Source: Clostridiales bacterium
GTDB lineage: Bacteria > Bacillota > Clostridia > Oscillospirales > Oscillospiraceae
Assembly (NCBI GenBank): GCA_902363045.1
Contig: CABIYX010000008.1
Coordinates: forward strand, 1-64,000
Length of the DNA: 64,000 bases
Reading direction: 5' to 3'
In this document: one piece after another, positions 7,459 to 15,843 of the stretch
Numbering within the stretch: position 1 is the first letter of the stretch
How the letters are laid out: each line of letters begins with the position of its first letter
The notes under the pieces: model-generated
Seen by the model: only the letters and a program-made list of their open reading frames with translations
Database searches by the model: none
Told to the model about the DNA's origin: nothing
Position numbers and translations under genes: made by a program

Positions 7459-8559
7459 GTGGGCAATTGCAAGGTGTGTGTTTACACGATCTGTAAAAAT
7501 GAGGAGAAATTTGTGGACCGCTGGATGGATTCTATGGGAGAGGCTGACCTGGTGGTGGTGCTGGATACCGGATCGAAGGATGGTACGGTAGAACGGCTGA
7601 GGGCCCGGGGAGCGCAGGTCACTGTGGAGCGGATCCTGCCCTGGCGGTTCGACGCGGCCCGCAACCGGTCCCTGGAACTGGTGCCGGAGGATGTGGACCT
7701 GTGTGTCTGTACCGACCTGGATGAGGTGTTCCACCCGGGATGGCGGGAGGCGCTGGAACGGGCCTGGCGGCCTGGGTGCGGCCGGGTCTCCTATCGCTAT
7801 ACCTGGAGCTTCCAGCAGGACGGCTCGGAGGGGGTTGTATTCTGGAGCGATAAGATCCACACCCGCCGGGGCTACCGGTGGGTCCACCCGGTACACGAGG
7901 TGCTCCAGTGGGAGGGGGAGGGCGCTCCGGGGCCCACTGTGGAGGCGGAGGGGGTCCAGCTGGACCACCACCCGGATCCGGAAAAATCCCGGGGACAGTA
8001 CCTGCCTCTTCTGGAGCTGTCTGTGGAGGAGGACCCGGAGGATGACCGGAATATGCACTATCTGGGCCGGGAGTACCTGTTCCGTGGTCAATGGGCGGAC
8101 TGCGTCCGCACCTTGAAGCGCCACCTGGCCATGCCAAAGGCGGTGTGGCGGGACGAGCGGGCGGCCTCCATGCGTTTTTTGGCCCGGGCCTGCCTTGCGC
8201 TGGACCGTCAAAGCGAGGCTTTGGAATGGTATCTCCGGGCCGCGGCGGAGGCCCCCTATCTCCGGGAGCCATGGGTGGAACTGGCCCGTCTGCTGTACCA
8301 GCGGGAGGAGTGGGACGGTGTGCTGTATGCCGCCGGTCAGGCATTGGCGCTCCGGGAGCGCCCACGTACCTACATCTGTGAGCCGGAGGCATGGGGCAGC
8401 CTGCCCCATGATCTGCGCTGTCAGGCATTTTACCATACAGGGCGGACTGCTCTGGCCCTGGAGGAGGCCCGCCGGGCACTGGCCCTGTCGCCGGAGGACC
8501 GGAGATTGCGGGAAAATGTGGGGCTGCTGGAGAGACAGCTGGGGGAAAACAGGGTATAA
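7459..8559 (+). CDS. Family 2 glycosyltransferase with TPR-like C-terminus
   Basis: About 366 residues. The N-terminal GT-A domain has the Y-T-I-C-K-N-E-E start, V-V-V-L-D-T-G-S-K-D-G-T and a C-T-D-L-D-E-V metal-binding motif. H-H-P-D-P-E-K-S-R follows near 180. The C-terminal half contains helical tetratricopeptide-like repeats. It is related to SunS/YfdH-type family 2 transferases and may glycosylate a protein or surface molecule; its place after a collagen-like gene makes that protein a possible acceptor (inference). GTG at 7459 is preferred because AGGAGG ends eight bases before it. An upstream GTG at 7438 precedes this ribosome site. Confidence 0.85.
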   Translation: MGNCKVCVYTICKNEEKFVDRWMDSMGEADLVVVLDTGSKDGTVERLRARGAQVTVERILPWRFDAARNRSLELVPEDVDLCVCTDLDEVFHPGWREALERAWRPGCGRVSYRYTWSFQQDGSEGVVFWSDKIHTRRGYRWVHPVHEVLQWEGEGAPGPTVEAEGVQLDHHPDPEKSRGQYLPLLELSVEEDPEDDRNMHYLGREYLFRGQWADCVRTLKRHLAMPKAVWRDERAASMRFLARACLALDRQSEALEWYLRAAAEAPYLREPWVELARLLYQREEWDGVLYAAGQALALRERPRTYICEPEAWGSLPHDLRCQAFYHTGRTALALEEARRALALSPEDRRLRENVGLLERQLGENRV

Positions 8560-8591
8560 AATATCCAGGCGCAAATGCGCCTGGATATTTT
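8558..8591. terminator. Bidirectional intrinsic terminator
   Basis: A perfect 15-bp stem (AAAATATCCAGGCGC and its complement) with an AAAT loop and A/T-rich ends on both strands. It overlaps the stop codon of the glycosyltransferase. Confidence 0.85.
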
Positions 8592-8615
8592 ACGTTTATG
8601 GATGCAGGGGGAATA

Positions 8616-8677
8616 CTCAGCCCTTGACGATGGCGGCGGTATCCATGGCGATCATCAGCTCTTCGTTGGTGGGGATG
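8616..8677 (-). repeat. Duplicated 3' tail of ackA (62 bp)
   Basis: This 62-base segment matches 8806-8867, the end of ackA including its stop codon, with one mismatch. It encodes the same last residues ([19 protein letters not shown]). The two copies are 190 bases apart, so this is a detached partial copy downstream of the real gene. Confidence 0.95.
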
Positions 8678-8678
8678 G

Positions 8679-8704
8679 CCCAAACAGATCGGGATCTGTT
8701 TGGG
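8679..8704. repeat. Perfect 12-bp inverted repeat between the ackA tails
   Basis: CCCAAACAGATC and its complement are separated by GG, directly abutting the end of the duplicated ackA tail. A second shorter palindrome (GGGCGGA/TCCGCCC) follows around 8727-8746. The 128 bases between the copies contain no gene. Confidence 0.8.
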
Positions 8705-8806
8705 TGCCCTTTGGACCACAATGCTCGGGCGGAATGGATCCGCCCTGCGCAAAATCAGCGCTGCGCGCCGATTTTCTGGTCATCCCCGGGGAGAGAAGCG
8801 GACTGC

Positions 8807-10003
8807 TCAGCCCTTGACGATAGCGGCGGTATCCATGGCGATCATCAGCTCTTCGTTGGTGGGGATGACCAGGACCCGGACCTTGGCATCGGCGGCGGAG
8901 ACGTCGATCTCCTGGCCGCGGACCTTGTTCTTCTCCTCGTCCAGCTTCACGCCCATGAAGGCCAGCTTCTTGGTGATGTTCACGCGGTTCTCCGCGCCGT
9001 TCTCACCCACGCCGGCGGTGAAGATGATGGCGTCCACTCCGCCCATGGCGGCGGCGTAGGAGCCGATGAGCTTGGTGACGCCGTACTCGAAGGAATCCAG
9101 CGCCAGCTGAGCCCGCTGGTTGCCCTTGGGGGCGGCATTTTCCAGGTCACGGAAGTCGGAGGACACGCCGGAGATGCCCAGCACGCCGGACTTTTTGTTC
9201 AGGATGCTCAGCATCTCCTTGATGTCATATCCATGCTTGTTCATCAGATACTCCAGGATACCGGCGTCGATGTCGCCGCAGCGGGTGCCCATGGGCAGAC
9301 CGGCCAGGGGGGTGAAGCCCATGGAGGTATCAACGCTCTTGCCGCCGTCGATGGCAGTGACAGAGGACCCATTGCCCAGGTGGCAGGAGATGAGCTTCAG
9401 TTCCTCCGCGGGCTTGCCCAGCATGGCGGCGGCCCGCTGGGAGACGTACTTGTGGCTGGTGCCGTGGAAGCCGTAGCGGCGGACCTTGTCCTGCTCATAG
9501 AACTCATAGGGCAGGGCGTAGGTGTAGGCCACGGGAGGCATGGTCTGATGGAAGGCGGTGTCGAACACGGCGACCATGGGGGTGCCGGGCATCAGGGCCT
9601 GGCAGGCGCGGATGCCGATGATGTTGGCGGGGTTGTGCAGGGGGGCCAGGGGGTTGCACTCCTCGATGGCGGCCATGACCTCGTCGGTGATGAGGACGGA
9701 CTGGGCGAACTTCTCGCCGCCGTGGACCACACGGTGACCCACCGCGTCGATCTCCTTCATGGAGCCGATCACGCCGTTCTTGGGGTCCACCAGGGCGTTC
9801 AGAACGGTCTGGATGGCCTCGGAGTGGGTGGGCATGGACACGTCGGCGTCCTTGACGGCCTCCTTGCCGGCGGGCTTATAGGTGAACTTGCCGTCCAGGC
9901 CGATGCGCTCACACAGACCCTTGGCCAGGACCTCCTGAGTGTCGGGGTTGAGCAGCTGGTACTTCAGAGAGGAGCTGCCGGCGTTGATGACAAGAATGTT
10001 CAT
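8807..10003 (-). CDS. ackA: Acetate kinase
   Basis: A 398-residue cytoplasmic enzyme that converts acetyl phosphate plus ADP to acetate plus ATP, the energy-yielding step of fermentation. It has N-A-G-S-S-S-L-K-Y at the start, [30 protein letters not shown] and G-V-G-E-N-G, all acetate-kinase landmarks. The start is ATG at 10003 behind AAAGGAG. The longer open frame upstream has no family match. It is divergent from tmcAL. No phosphotransacetylase gene is adjacent. Confidence 0.98.
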   Translation of the reverse strand: MNILVINAGSSSLKYQLLNPDTQEVLAKGLCERIGLDGKFTYKPAGKEAVKDADVSMPTHSEAIQTVLNALVDPKNGVIGSMKEIDAVGHRVVHGGEKFAQSVLITDEVMAAIEECNPLAPLHNPANIIGIRACQALMPGTPMVAVFDTAFHQTMPPVAYTYALPYEFYEQDKVRRYGFHGTSHKYVSQRAAAMLGKPAEELKLISCHLGNGSSVTAIDGGKSVDTSMGFTPLAGLPMGTRCGDIDAGILEYLMNKHGYDIKEMLSILNKKSGVLGISGVSSDFRDLENAAPKGNQRAQLALDSFEYGVTKLIGSYAAAMGGVDAIIFTAGVGENGAENRVNITKKLAFMGVKLDEEKNKVRGQEIDVSAADAKVRVLVIPTNEELMIAMDTAAIVKG

Positions 10004-10249
10004 GGGAATCGATCTCCTTTTCAATGTTCCCGCTTCCCCAGTGAAACGATCACGGTACACGCTCCGGGACAGGAGCGGGGCAGAGGCGGGACGTTCAATT
10101 TGGCAAGGCCAGACTTGCCTTTGGGGCCGGGCTTGTAGTACACTGGTAGACAGCCTGAACCCATAGCTAATCACATTGTACCGCTTTTTAGAAATCAGGA
10201 CAACTACTTTTCTGAAAAAAAGGAAGATAATTCACCAGGAGGTCAATCT

Positions 10250-11458
10250 ATGCAAGTCGTTGGCATCGTTGCGGAGTATGATCCCTTCCACACGGGGCAC
10301 GCCTATCAGATCGCCCGCACCAGGGCGGAGCTGGGGGAGGACGCCCCTGTGGTGGCGGTGATGAGCGGCTGCTGGGTCCAGGGGGGGCGCTGCGCGGCGG
10401 CGGACAAGTGGACCCGGAGCAGGCTGGCCCTGACCGGCGGGGTGGACCTGGTGCTGGAGCTGCCCACGGTGTGGGCGGTGTCCTCGGCGGAGACCTTTGC
10501 ACAGGGGGCGGTGGGCGTCCTGGCCGCCTCCGGGGTGGTGGACGTCCTCTCCTTCGGCAGTGAGTGCGGAGCGGCGGACCGGCTCCGGCAGGTGGCCGAG
10601 TGCCTGAACAGTCCGGTCTATGAAGCGGGCGTGCGCCGCTTTGTGGACGAGGGGATGCCCTTTGCCGCCGCCCGGCAGGAGGTGGTCCGGGGGATCCTGG
10701 GGCCGGAGTGCTCAGCGCTTCTGTCCACGCCAAACAACAATCTGGGCGTGGAGTATCTCCGGGCCCTGGACAGGCTGGGCAGCCCCATCCGCCCCGTGAC
10801 GGTCCGCCGGGAGGGAGCTCCCCACGACAGTCTGCTGGCGGGAGCCGCGCGCCCGGAATTTCTCTCCGCCACCCAGCTCCGCGCCTTTCTGGAGGCGGAG
10901 GACTGGCAGGCGGCGGAGCCCTACCTCCCCGGCAGCGGTCTGGAGCTCCTGCGGGGGGGCTGGCGCGGGATGCCCGGCCTTTGGCGGGCGGAGCGGGGAC
11001 TGCTGGCCCGGCTGAGGACCATGACCGCCGGGGACTGGGCCGTCCTCCCGGACAGCGGAGCGGCGGAGGGCCTTCCCCCCCGCCTGGAGCGGGCCGGAAA
11101 GCGGTGCCGGTCCCTGGAGGAGTTTTTTCAGCTGGCCAAGCCCCGGCACTGGACCCAGGCCCGGATGAGGCGGCTGCTGGTGTGGGCCTTCCTGGGGCTG
11201 ACCCGGGCGGACCGGCCGGACGCGCCCCCCTATCTGCGGGTGCTGGGCTTCAACGCCCGGGGACAGGAGCTGCTGAAGGCCATGAAGGGGCGGGCGGCCC
11301 TGCCCGTCCTGACCAAGCCCGCCCATGCCGGGAGGCTGGAGGAGCCGGGGCGGCGGCTGTTTGCCCTGGAGGCCCGGTGTACCGATCTGTATGACCTGTG
11401 CCTGCCGGAGGTCCCCGTCCCGGGACGGGAGTGGACCACCGGGCCGGTACGGCTGTGA
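10250..11458 (+). CDS. tmcAL: tRNA(Met) cytidine acetate ligase
   Basis: A 402-residue nucleotidyltransferase-family protein of the YlbM/TmcAL group, which uses acetate and ATP to make N4-acetylcytidine at the tRNA-Met wobble position. It opens V-G-I-V-A-E-Y-D-P-F-H-T-G-H, the nucleotidyltransferase signature. It continues with L-T-G-G-V-D-L-V-L-E-L-P-T, G-S-E-C and an L-S-T-P-N-N-N-L-G-V-E-Y segment. The usual M-S-G-x-F-x-Q-R-G-E motif reads S-G-C-W-V-Q-G-G-R-C, a slight divergence. AGGAGG precedes the ATG. Its neighbour ackA also handles acetate. Confidence 0.9.
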   Translation: MQVVGIVAEYDPFHTGHAYQIARTRAELGEDAPVVAVMSGCWVQGGRCAAADKWTRSRLALTGGVDLVLELPTVWAVSSAETFAQGAVGVLAASGVVDVLSFGSECGAADRLRQVAECLNSPVYEAGVRRFVDEGMPFAAARQEVVRGILGPECSALLSTPNNNLGVEYLRALDRLGSPIRPVTVRREGAPHDSLLAGAARPEFLSATQLRAFLEAEDWQAAEPYLPGSGLELLRGGWRGMPGLWRAERGLLARLRTMTAGDWAVLPDSGAAEGLPPRLERAGKRCRSLEEFFQLAKPRHWTQARMRRLLVWAFLGLTRADRPDAPPYLRVLGFNARGQELLKAMKGRAALPVLTKPAHAGRLEEPGRRLFALEARCTDLYDLCLPEVPVPGREWTTGPVRL

Positions 11459-11470
11459 GGAGGGAGACAG

Positions 11471-12574
11471 GTGGAGAGACGAATGGGAGGGCGTACCCTT
11501 GCCTGGGGCGCCGCCCTGGTCCTGCCCGCCCTGCTGGTCCTGCTGTTTGAGACGCGGAAATGGGACCGGGCCCTGATGGACCGCTGGGTGTCCGGGGTGA
11601 TGGCTCCGGTGGAGCAGCAGCTGGGGCGTTTTTGGGGGCGGATCCCCTGGTGCTCGGCGGCGGAGCTGCTGACCGTCCTGTGTTTGACCGGCTGCGTCCT
11701 CTGGCTGATCTGGACGGTGGCCGGGGCGCTCCGGAGGCGGGACGGCCGGGCCTTCGCCCGCCGGAGCCTGGCCCTGGTCTCGCTTCTGCTGTGGCTGTGG
11801 TGCGGCTTCTGCTGGCTGTGGAACGCGGCCTACTACGCCTCCAGCTTTCAGGAGAAGAGCGGCCTGCGGGTGCAGCCCTATCCGGTGGAGACCCTGATCC
11901 AGGTGACCGCCCTGTTTGCCCAGCGGGCGGCGGAATGTTCCACACAGGTGGAGCGGGATGAGAACGGCCGGTTTGCCGTGAGCCGGGATGAGATCCTGGC
12001 CCGTGGGCCGGAGGTCTATGAAAATGTGGCGCGGGAGTATCCCTTCCTGGCCCTGGAGGGCCAAACGGCGGCCAAGCCCATCTTCTTCTCCCGGCTGCAA
12101 AGCAGGCTGGGCTTTACGGGGGTGTACTTTCCCTTCACCGGGGAGGCCAATGTGAATGTGGACGCCCCGGCCTGCCTCCTTCCGGCCACAGTGGCCCACG
12201 AGATGGCCCACCAGCGGATGGTGGCCTCGGAGCAGGAGGCCAACTTTGTGGGGATCCTGGCGGCGGTGACCAGCGGGGACCCGGTGTATCAGTACTCCGG
12301 CTATCTGATGGGCCTGATCCAGCTGTGCAACGCCCTGGCCCCGGTGGACCGGGGGGCGTGGCAGGACATTGTTCAGCGGTATTTTACCCAGGAGCTGGCG
12401 GACGACTGGAATGACAACAACGCCTATTGGGCGGCCCTGGCCTCTCCGGTGGAGACGGCGGCGGAGCAGGTGTACGACTCCTTCTTGAAGGGGAACGGGC
12501 AGAAGCTGGGGATGCGCTCCTATGGCGCCTGTGTGGACCTGCTGGCGGCCTATTTCGGCGGGGAGCGGGTCTGA
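11471..12574 (+). CDS. DUF3810 family membrane protein with zinc-protease motif
   Basis: About 367 residues. Hydrophobic segments lie near residues 10-25, 60-82 and 98-118, followed by an extracytoplasmic or soluble domain. Residues near 238 read A-T-V-A-H-E-M-A-H-Q-R, an H-E-x-x-H zinc metallopeptidase motif, with a downstream E-Q-E-A-N-F as a possible third ligand. This matches the DUF3810 family, whose substrate is unknown. Translation starts at GTG 11471 behind GGAGG, 12 bases after tmcAL, suggesting one transcript. Confidence 0.8.
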   Translation: MERRMGGRTLAWGAALVLPALLVLLFETRKWDRALMDRWVSGVMAPVEQQLGRFWGRIPWCSAAELLTVLCLTGCVLWLIWTVAGALRRRDGRAFARRSLALVSLLLWLWCGFCWLWNAAYYASSFQEKSGLRVQPYPVETLIQVTALFAQRAAECSTQVERDENGRFAVSRDEILARGPEVYENVAREYPFLALEGQTAAKPIFFSRLQSRLGFTGVYFPFTGEANVNVDAPACLLPATVAHEMAHQRMVASEQEANFVGILAAVTSGDPVYQYSGYLMGLIQLCNALAPVDRGAWQDIVQRYFTQELADDWNDNNAYWAALASPVETAAEQVYDSFLKGNGQKLGMRSYGACVDLLAAYFGGERV

Positions 12575-12580
12575 GCGCGG

Positions 12581-12626
12581 AGAGCCCCGGGAGATCTCAG
12601 AGGAGAGGTCTCCCGGGGCTCTTTTT
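12581..12626 (+). terminator. Intrinsic terminator
   Basis: A perfect 14-bp stem AGAGCCCCGGGAGA / TCTCCCGGGGCTCT with a 14-nt loop, followed by TTTTT. It ends the tmcAL-DUF3810 transcript and lies between convergent genes. Confidence 0.9.
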
Positions 12627-12629
12627 GGC

Positions 12630-14156
12630 TCACATCAGGGGGGCGAAGACGCGCAGGATATTGCGGTAGAGCTGAAGCAGGGGATTGAGGTGCCGCCACT
12701 GGCGCAGGGAGATGCGCTGGCACACGGCCAGGGTGTCCTCAAAGTCCTTTCGGATGTCCTGGATGCAGGGGGCCTCGCACAGCCAGACGCCGTCCTCGAA
12801 ATGGAGGAACAGGCTGCGGTAGTCCAGGTTCACAGTGCCCACCGTGGCGAAGCGGTCATCCACCACAAAGTTTTTGGCGTGGATGAAGCCGGGGGTGTAC
12901 TCATAGATGCGCACGCCGGCCTCCAGAAGCGGGGGATAATGGGCGCGGGTCACCTCGAACACATAGCGCTTGTCCGGGATATGGGGGGTGATGATGCGCA
13001 CATCTACTCCGGCCTTGGCCGCGTTGCACAGGGCGGTGTTGGTGGCCACGTCGATGACCAGATAGGGGGTGGTGATATAGATGTATTTCCGGGCCTTGGA
13101 GATCATGTTCAGATAGACCGCCTGGCCCACCGTCTCCCGGTCCAGGGGCGTGTCCGTATAGGGCTGGACATAGCCGGTCCAGGGGCGCACGGGGGAGGGC
13201 TCCGGCCGGAAATGGCGGAACTCCTCCTCCCAGCCGCAGCAGTGGTCCCACATGGTGAGGAACATGACCGTCATGGACCACACCGCGTCCCCCTCCAGCA
13301 GAATGGCGCTGTCCTTCCAGTGGCCGAAGCGCTCCCGCCGGTTGATGTACTCGTCCGCCAGATTGATCCCGCCGGTGAAGCCCACCTTCCCGTCGATGAT
13401 CATCAGCTTCCGGTGGTCCCGGTTGTTCAGACGCAGGGACATGACCGGGACAAAGCGGTTGAACACCCGGCACTGGATGCCCCGGGCGGCCAGCTGCTCG
13501 TTGTAGTCCCGGGGGAGGCTGAAGATACAGCCCATGTCATCATAGATCAGCCGGACCTCCACGCCATGGGCGGCCTTCTCCTCCAAAATGTCCAGAATAC
13601 TGTCCCAAAAGACGCCGGGCTGAAGGATGAAGTATTCCAGGAAGATGTAGCGCTCCGCCTTTTTCAGCTCCTCCAGCATCCGGGGGAAAACCAGGTCGCC
13701 CAGAGCGAAGTATTCCGTCTCAGTGTTGGTATAGGCGGGGCAGTGGGCAAAGCGCTCCAGATAGCGGGCCTGTCCGGCGGCGTCCTCCCCCAGGGGGAGC
13801 AGATCGTCCGCCTTAAAGTCCTCCCGCAGGTTTTCTTCCGACTGCTCGGACACGCGGCGCATCCGGCGGCTGATCCGCTTGGGGATGTGTCCGCCGCCCA
13901 CCAGCAGGTAAAAGACGCCGCCGAACACCGGGAAGGGGAGGATGAGCAGCAGCCAGGCGATCTTATAGGCGGGCTCGATGCGGCTGCCCAGGATCAGCAG
14001 GGCGGCGATCACGCTGAGGACGATGCAGCACCAGTAGAAATTGTTGATATACTCGGAAAAAATGTTGAGCATGACCACCAGCGTGACCACCTGGGCCAGC
14101 AGGGAGAGGGCCACCAGGACGGAGCGGTGAAACAGGATATACAGGACCTTTTTCAC
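12630..14156 (-). CDS. cls: Cardiolipin synthase
   Basis: A 508-residue membrane phospholipase-D superfamily enzyme that condenses two phosphatidylglycerols to cardiolipin. N-terminal transmembrane segments (residues about 10-60) are followed by two HKD catalytic motifs, H-R-K-L-M-I-I-D-G near 240 and H-A-K-N-F-V-V-D-D near 423, each followed by the G-x-x-N signature. The start is GTG at 14156 after AAAGGAGG. It lies 42 bases downstream of the phosphodiesterase gene and is probably cotranscribed. Confidence 0.95.
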   Translation of the reverse strand: MKKVLYILFHRSVLVALSLLAQVVTLVVMLNIFSEYINNFYWCCIVLSVIAALLILGSRIEPAYKIAWLLLILPFPVFGGVFYLLVGGGHIPKRISRRMRRVSEQSEENLREDFKADDLLPLGEDAAGQARYLERFAHCPAYTNTETEYFALGDLVFPRMLEELKKAERYIFLEYFILQPGVFWDSILDILEEKAAHGVEVRLIYDDMGCIFSLPRDYNEQLAARGIQCRVFNRFVPVMSLRLNNRDHRKLMIIDGKVGFTGGINLADEYINRRERFGHWKDSAILLEGDAVWSMTVMFLTMWDHCCGWEEEFRHFRPEPSPVRPWTGYVQPYTDTPLDRETVGQAVYLNMISKARKYIYITTPYLVIDVATNTALCNAAKAGVDVRIITPHIPDKRYVFEVTRAHYPPLLEAGVRIYEYTPGFIHAKNFVVDDRFATVGTVNLDYRSLFLHFEDGVWLCEAPCIQDIRKDFEDTLAVCQRISLRQWRHLNPLLQLYRNILRVFAPLM

Positions 14157-14198
14157 AGAGTGCGCCTCCTTTTTTTAAGCGTCCGGACCGGGGGAGGA

Positions 14199-14657
14199 TC
14201 AGACCAGACGGGTCAGGGTGCAGCAGGTCAGCCCCTCCTCCAGCAGAATGGTGCCGTAGCTGGAGCGGCTGGGGCCCGGGTTGAGCACCCACAGGCCGTC
14301 CTCCAGCTGCTGGCAGAGGGGCTGATGGGTGTGGCCGAAGAGAAGAATATCCGCTCCGGCCGACCGGGCCTGGGCAATGGCGGCCTCATAGCCGGACTTG
14401 ACGCCCCACAGATGTCCGTGAGACAGGAGGATGCTCCGCCCCTGAAGGGTGATCTGCTTGACGGAGGGGACCGTGGTCCAGCCGTCGCAGTTGCCCGGGA
14501 CCATGCAGATGGGGAGCTTTGGGTAGAAATAGGACAGCTCCTCCGCGTCGGAGATCAGATCCCCCAGGTGGATGACCTGGTCGGGCTGCTGTTCGTCAAT
14601 GGCCTGGACCATGCCGGACTGGGAGCGGTGGGAGTCGGAAAATACGAGGATCTTCAA
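14199..14657 (-). CDS. YfcE/MJ0936-type metallophosphoesterase
   Basis: About 152 residues with the whole two-metal phosphodiesterase set: F-S-D-S-H near the start, H-L-G-D-L-I-S-D, V-P-G-N-C-D, L-S-H-G-H and F-G-H-T-H. The family hydrolyses phosphodiesters in vitro; the natural substrate is unknown. A TTG at 14657 with AAGGTGA five bases upstream gives the expected N-terminus. A GTG at 14666 is possible, but the open frame beyond that is not family-like. It is the first gene of a two-gene unit with cls. Confidence 0.88.
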   Translation of the reverse strand: MKILVFSDSHRSQSGMVQAIDEQQPDQVIHLGDLISDAEELSYFYPKLPICMVPGNCDGWTTVPSVKQITLQGRSILLSHGHLWGVKSGYEAAIAQARSAGADILLFGHTHQPLCQQLEDGLWVLNPGPSRSSYGTILLEEGLTCCTLTRLV

Positions 14658-14721
14658 ATTTGTCACCTTACCTGTCGCGCCGCATATACTGAAGCTGAGA
14701 CCAGTTTGGGGGTGAGTAAGG

Positions 14722-14997
14722 ATGCAGCGCAAGAATCGCGGGGAGGGAACGTCCCTCCCCATGGGAGAGCTGGTGAAGGATCCGGCGGCTCTGGCACGGC
14801 TGGCCCAGTCCGGGGAGGCCCGGCAGCTGGTGTCCATGCTGAAGCAGAGCGGCGGAGTGCAGGAGGCCGCCCAGGCGGCGGCGGACGGCGACCCGGGCCA
14901 GCTGATGCAGATGATGGACCGCCTGCTGAACACCCGGGAGGGGGCGGAGCTGGTGGAGCGCATCAGCCGGCAGGCAAAAGAGTCAGGACTGTCCTGA
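14722..14997 (+). CDS. Small helical protein of unknown function (trio gene 1)
   Basis: A 91-residue protein rich in Ala, Gln, Glu and Leu, with predicted amphipathic helices (L-A-Q-S-G-E-A-R-Q-L-V-S-M-L-K-Q and M-Q-M-M-D-R-L-L-N-T). It has no membrane segment and no motif I recognise. It is the first of three closely spaced plus-strand genes, divergent from the phosphodiesterase, and has a GGTGAG-type ribosome site. Confidence 0.6.
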   Translation: MQRKNRGEGTSLPMGELVKDPAALARLAQSGEARQLVSMLKQSGGVQEAAQAAADGDPGQLMQMMDRLLNTREGAELVERISRQAKESGLS

Positions 14998-15032
14998 CAT
15001 GAAATGTCCCGGGCCGGAGAGGGGGAGCGTAT

Positions 15033-15455
15033 GTGGGGGAATTTGAGGAAAAAATGAATGCGATCCTGGGGAACAAAGAGGCCATGGGCCAGATCATGGC
15101 CCTGGCCCAGTCCTTGGGAAAGCCCGCGCCCCCCGCCCCGGAGCCGGAGGAGGAGCCTGGGGAGCCTGGGTGGGAGCGGGCCGGCGGGCCTGACCCGGAG
15201 GACGGAGCGGGGAAGGATCCCCTGTCCATTCTGGGCAGTTTAGATCCCCGGATGGTCCAGATGGGGATGCGGCTGCTGAAGGAGTACCGGGCGGGGGATG
15301 ACCGGAACACCGCCCTGCTGGCTGCCCTGCGCCCCTTCCTGCGGAAGGAGCGGTACGCCAGGCTGGACCGGGCCATCCAGATCGCCAGGCTGTCCCGGGT
15401 GCTCCGGGTGGCCTTCCAGTCTTTGAGCGGGAAGGAGGAGGGAGAGGGTGTATAA
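15033..15455 (+). CDS. Small acidic protein of unknown function (trio gene 2)
   Basis: About 140 residues. The N-terminal helix (F-E-E-K-M-N-A-I-L-G-N) leads to a Pro/Glu-rich linker (residues 30-60), then two helical segments (D-P-R-M-V-Q-M-G-M-R-L-L-K-E and A-L-R-P-F-L-R-K-E-R). I do not recognise a family beyond clostridial hypothetical proteins. The last eight bases overlap the next gene, suggesting translational coupling. Confidence 0.6.
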   Translation: MGEFEEKMNAILGNKEAMGQIMALAQSLGKPAPPAPEPEEEPGEPGWERAGGPDPEDGAGKDPLSILGSLDPRMVQMGMRLLKEYRAGDDRNTALLAALRPFLRKERYARLDRAIQIARLSRVLRVAFQSLSGKEEGEGV

Positions 15456-15807
15456 CCGTTATATCCCCAACGGGGCGGTTTATACCCGCATCCCTGTGGA
15501 GGAGGAGAAAACAGCGCCACAGAACCGTCCGCCGGTGGGCAGTCCTCCCCCCAGCGGGCCGGAGCGGGCGCCGGGGGGGCTGCCATTCTCCATCGCCTCC
15601 CTTCTGGGGGGCGGGACCGGGAAAGGCAGCGGGCTGACAGGGCTGCTCCGCTCCCTCAAACTGGACAGACTGGACAGTGGGGATATTTTGCTGCTACTCA
15701 TCGTGCTGCTCCTCCTGTGGGAGGGGGATGACCTGGAGCTAGTCATCGCTCTGGGCCTGGCCCTCATCATGGGGCTGGGGGACGAGGAGGAGACAGAAAT
15801 GGAATAG
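15448..15807 (+). CDS. Small membrane-associated protein of unknown function (trio gene 3)
   Basis: A 119-residue protein starting at GTG 15448. It begins Y-N-R-Y-I-P-N-G-A-V-Y, then has a Pro-rich region and one strongly hydrophobic stretch (I-L-L-L-L-I-V-L-L-L-L-W near residue 81) followed by a second (V-I-A-L-G-L-A-L-I-M). It ends in an acidic tail. It could sit in a membrane with the two preceding small proteins as partners. The function is unknown. Confidence 0.6.
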   Translation: MYNRYIPNGAVYTRIPVEEEKTAPQNRPPVGSPPPSGPERAPGGLPFSIASLLGGGTGKGSGLTGLLRSLKLDRLDSGDILLLLIVLLLLWEGDDLELVIALGLALIMGLGDEEETEME

Positions 15808-15840
15808 AGCCGCGGCAGCCTTGGCTGCCACGGCTCTTTT
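15806..15840 (+). terminator. Intrinsic terminator of the small-protein trio
   Basis: Stem AGAGCCG-GGCAGCC / GGCTGCC-CGGCTCT with one mismatched pair, TT loop and TTTT tail, between convergent genes. Confidence 0.85.
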
Positions 15841-15843
15841 CTG

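Noticed and set aside
8195..10138. A 647-codon plus-strand frame overlapping the glycosyltransferase end and ackA
   Set aside because: It runs through a 15-bp terminator and antisense to ackA; no support.
12522..15002. An 826-codon plus-strand frame across cls and the phosphodiesterase
   Set aside because: It is the shadow of two recognisable minus-strand enzymes, with no ribosome site or domain.
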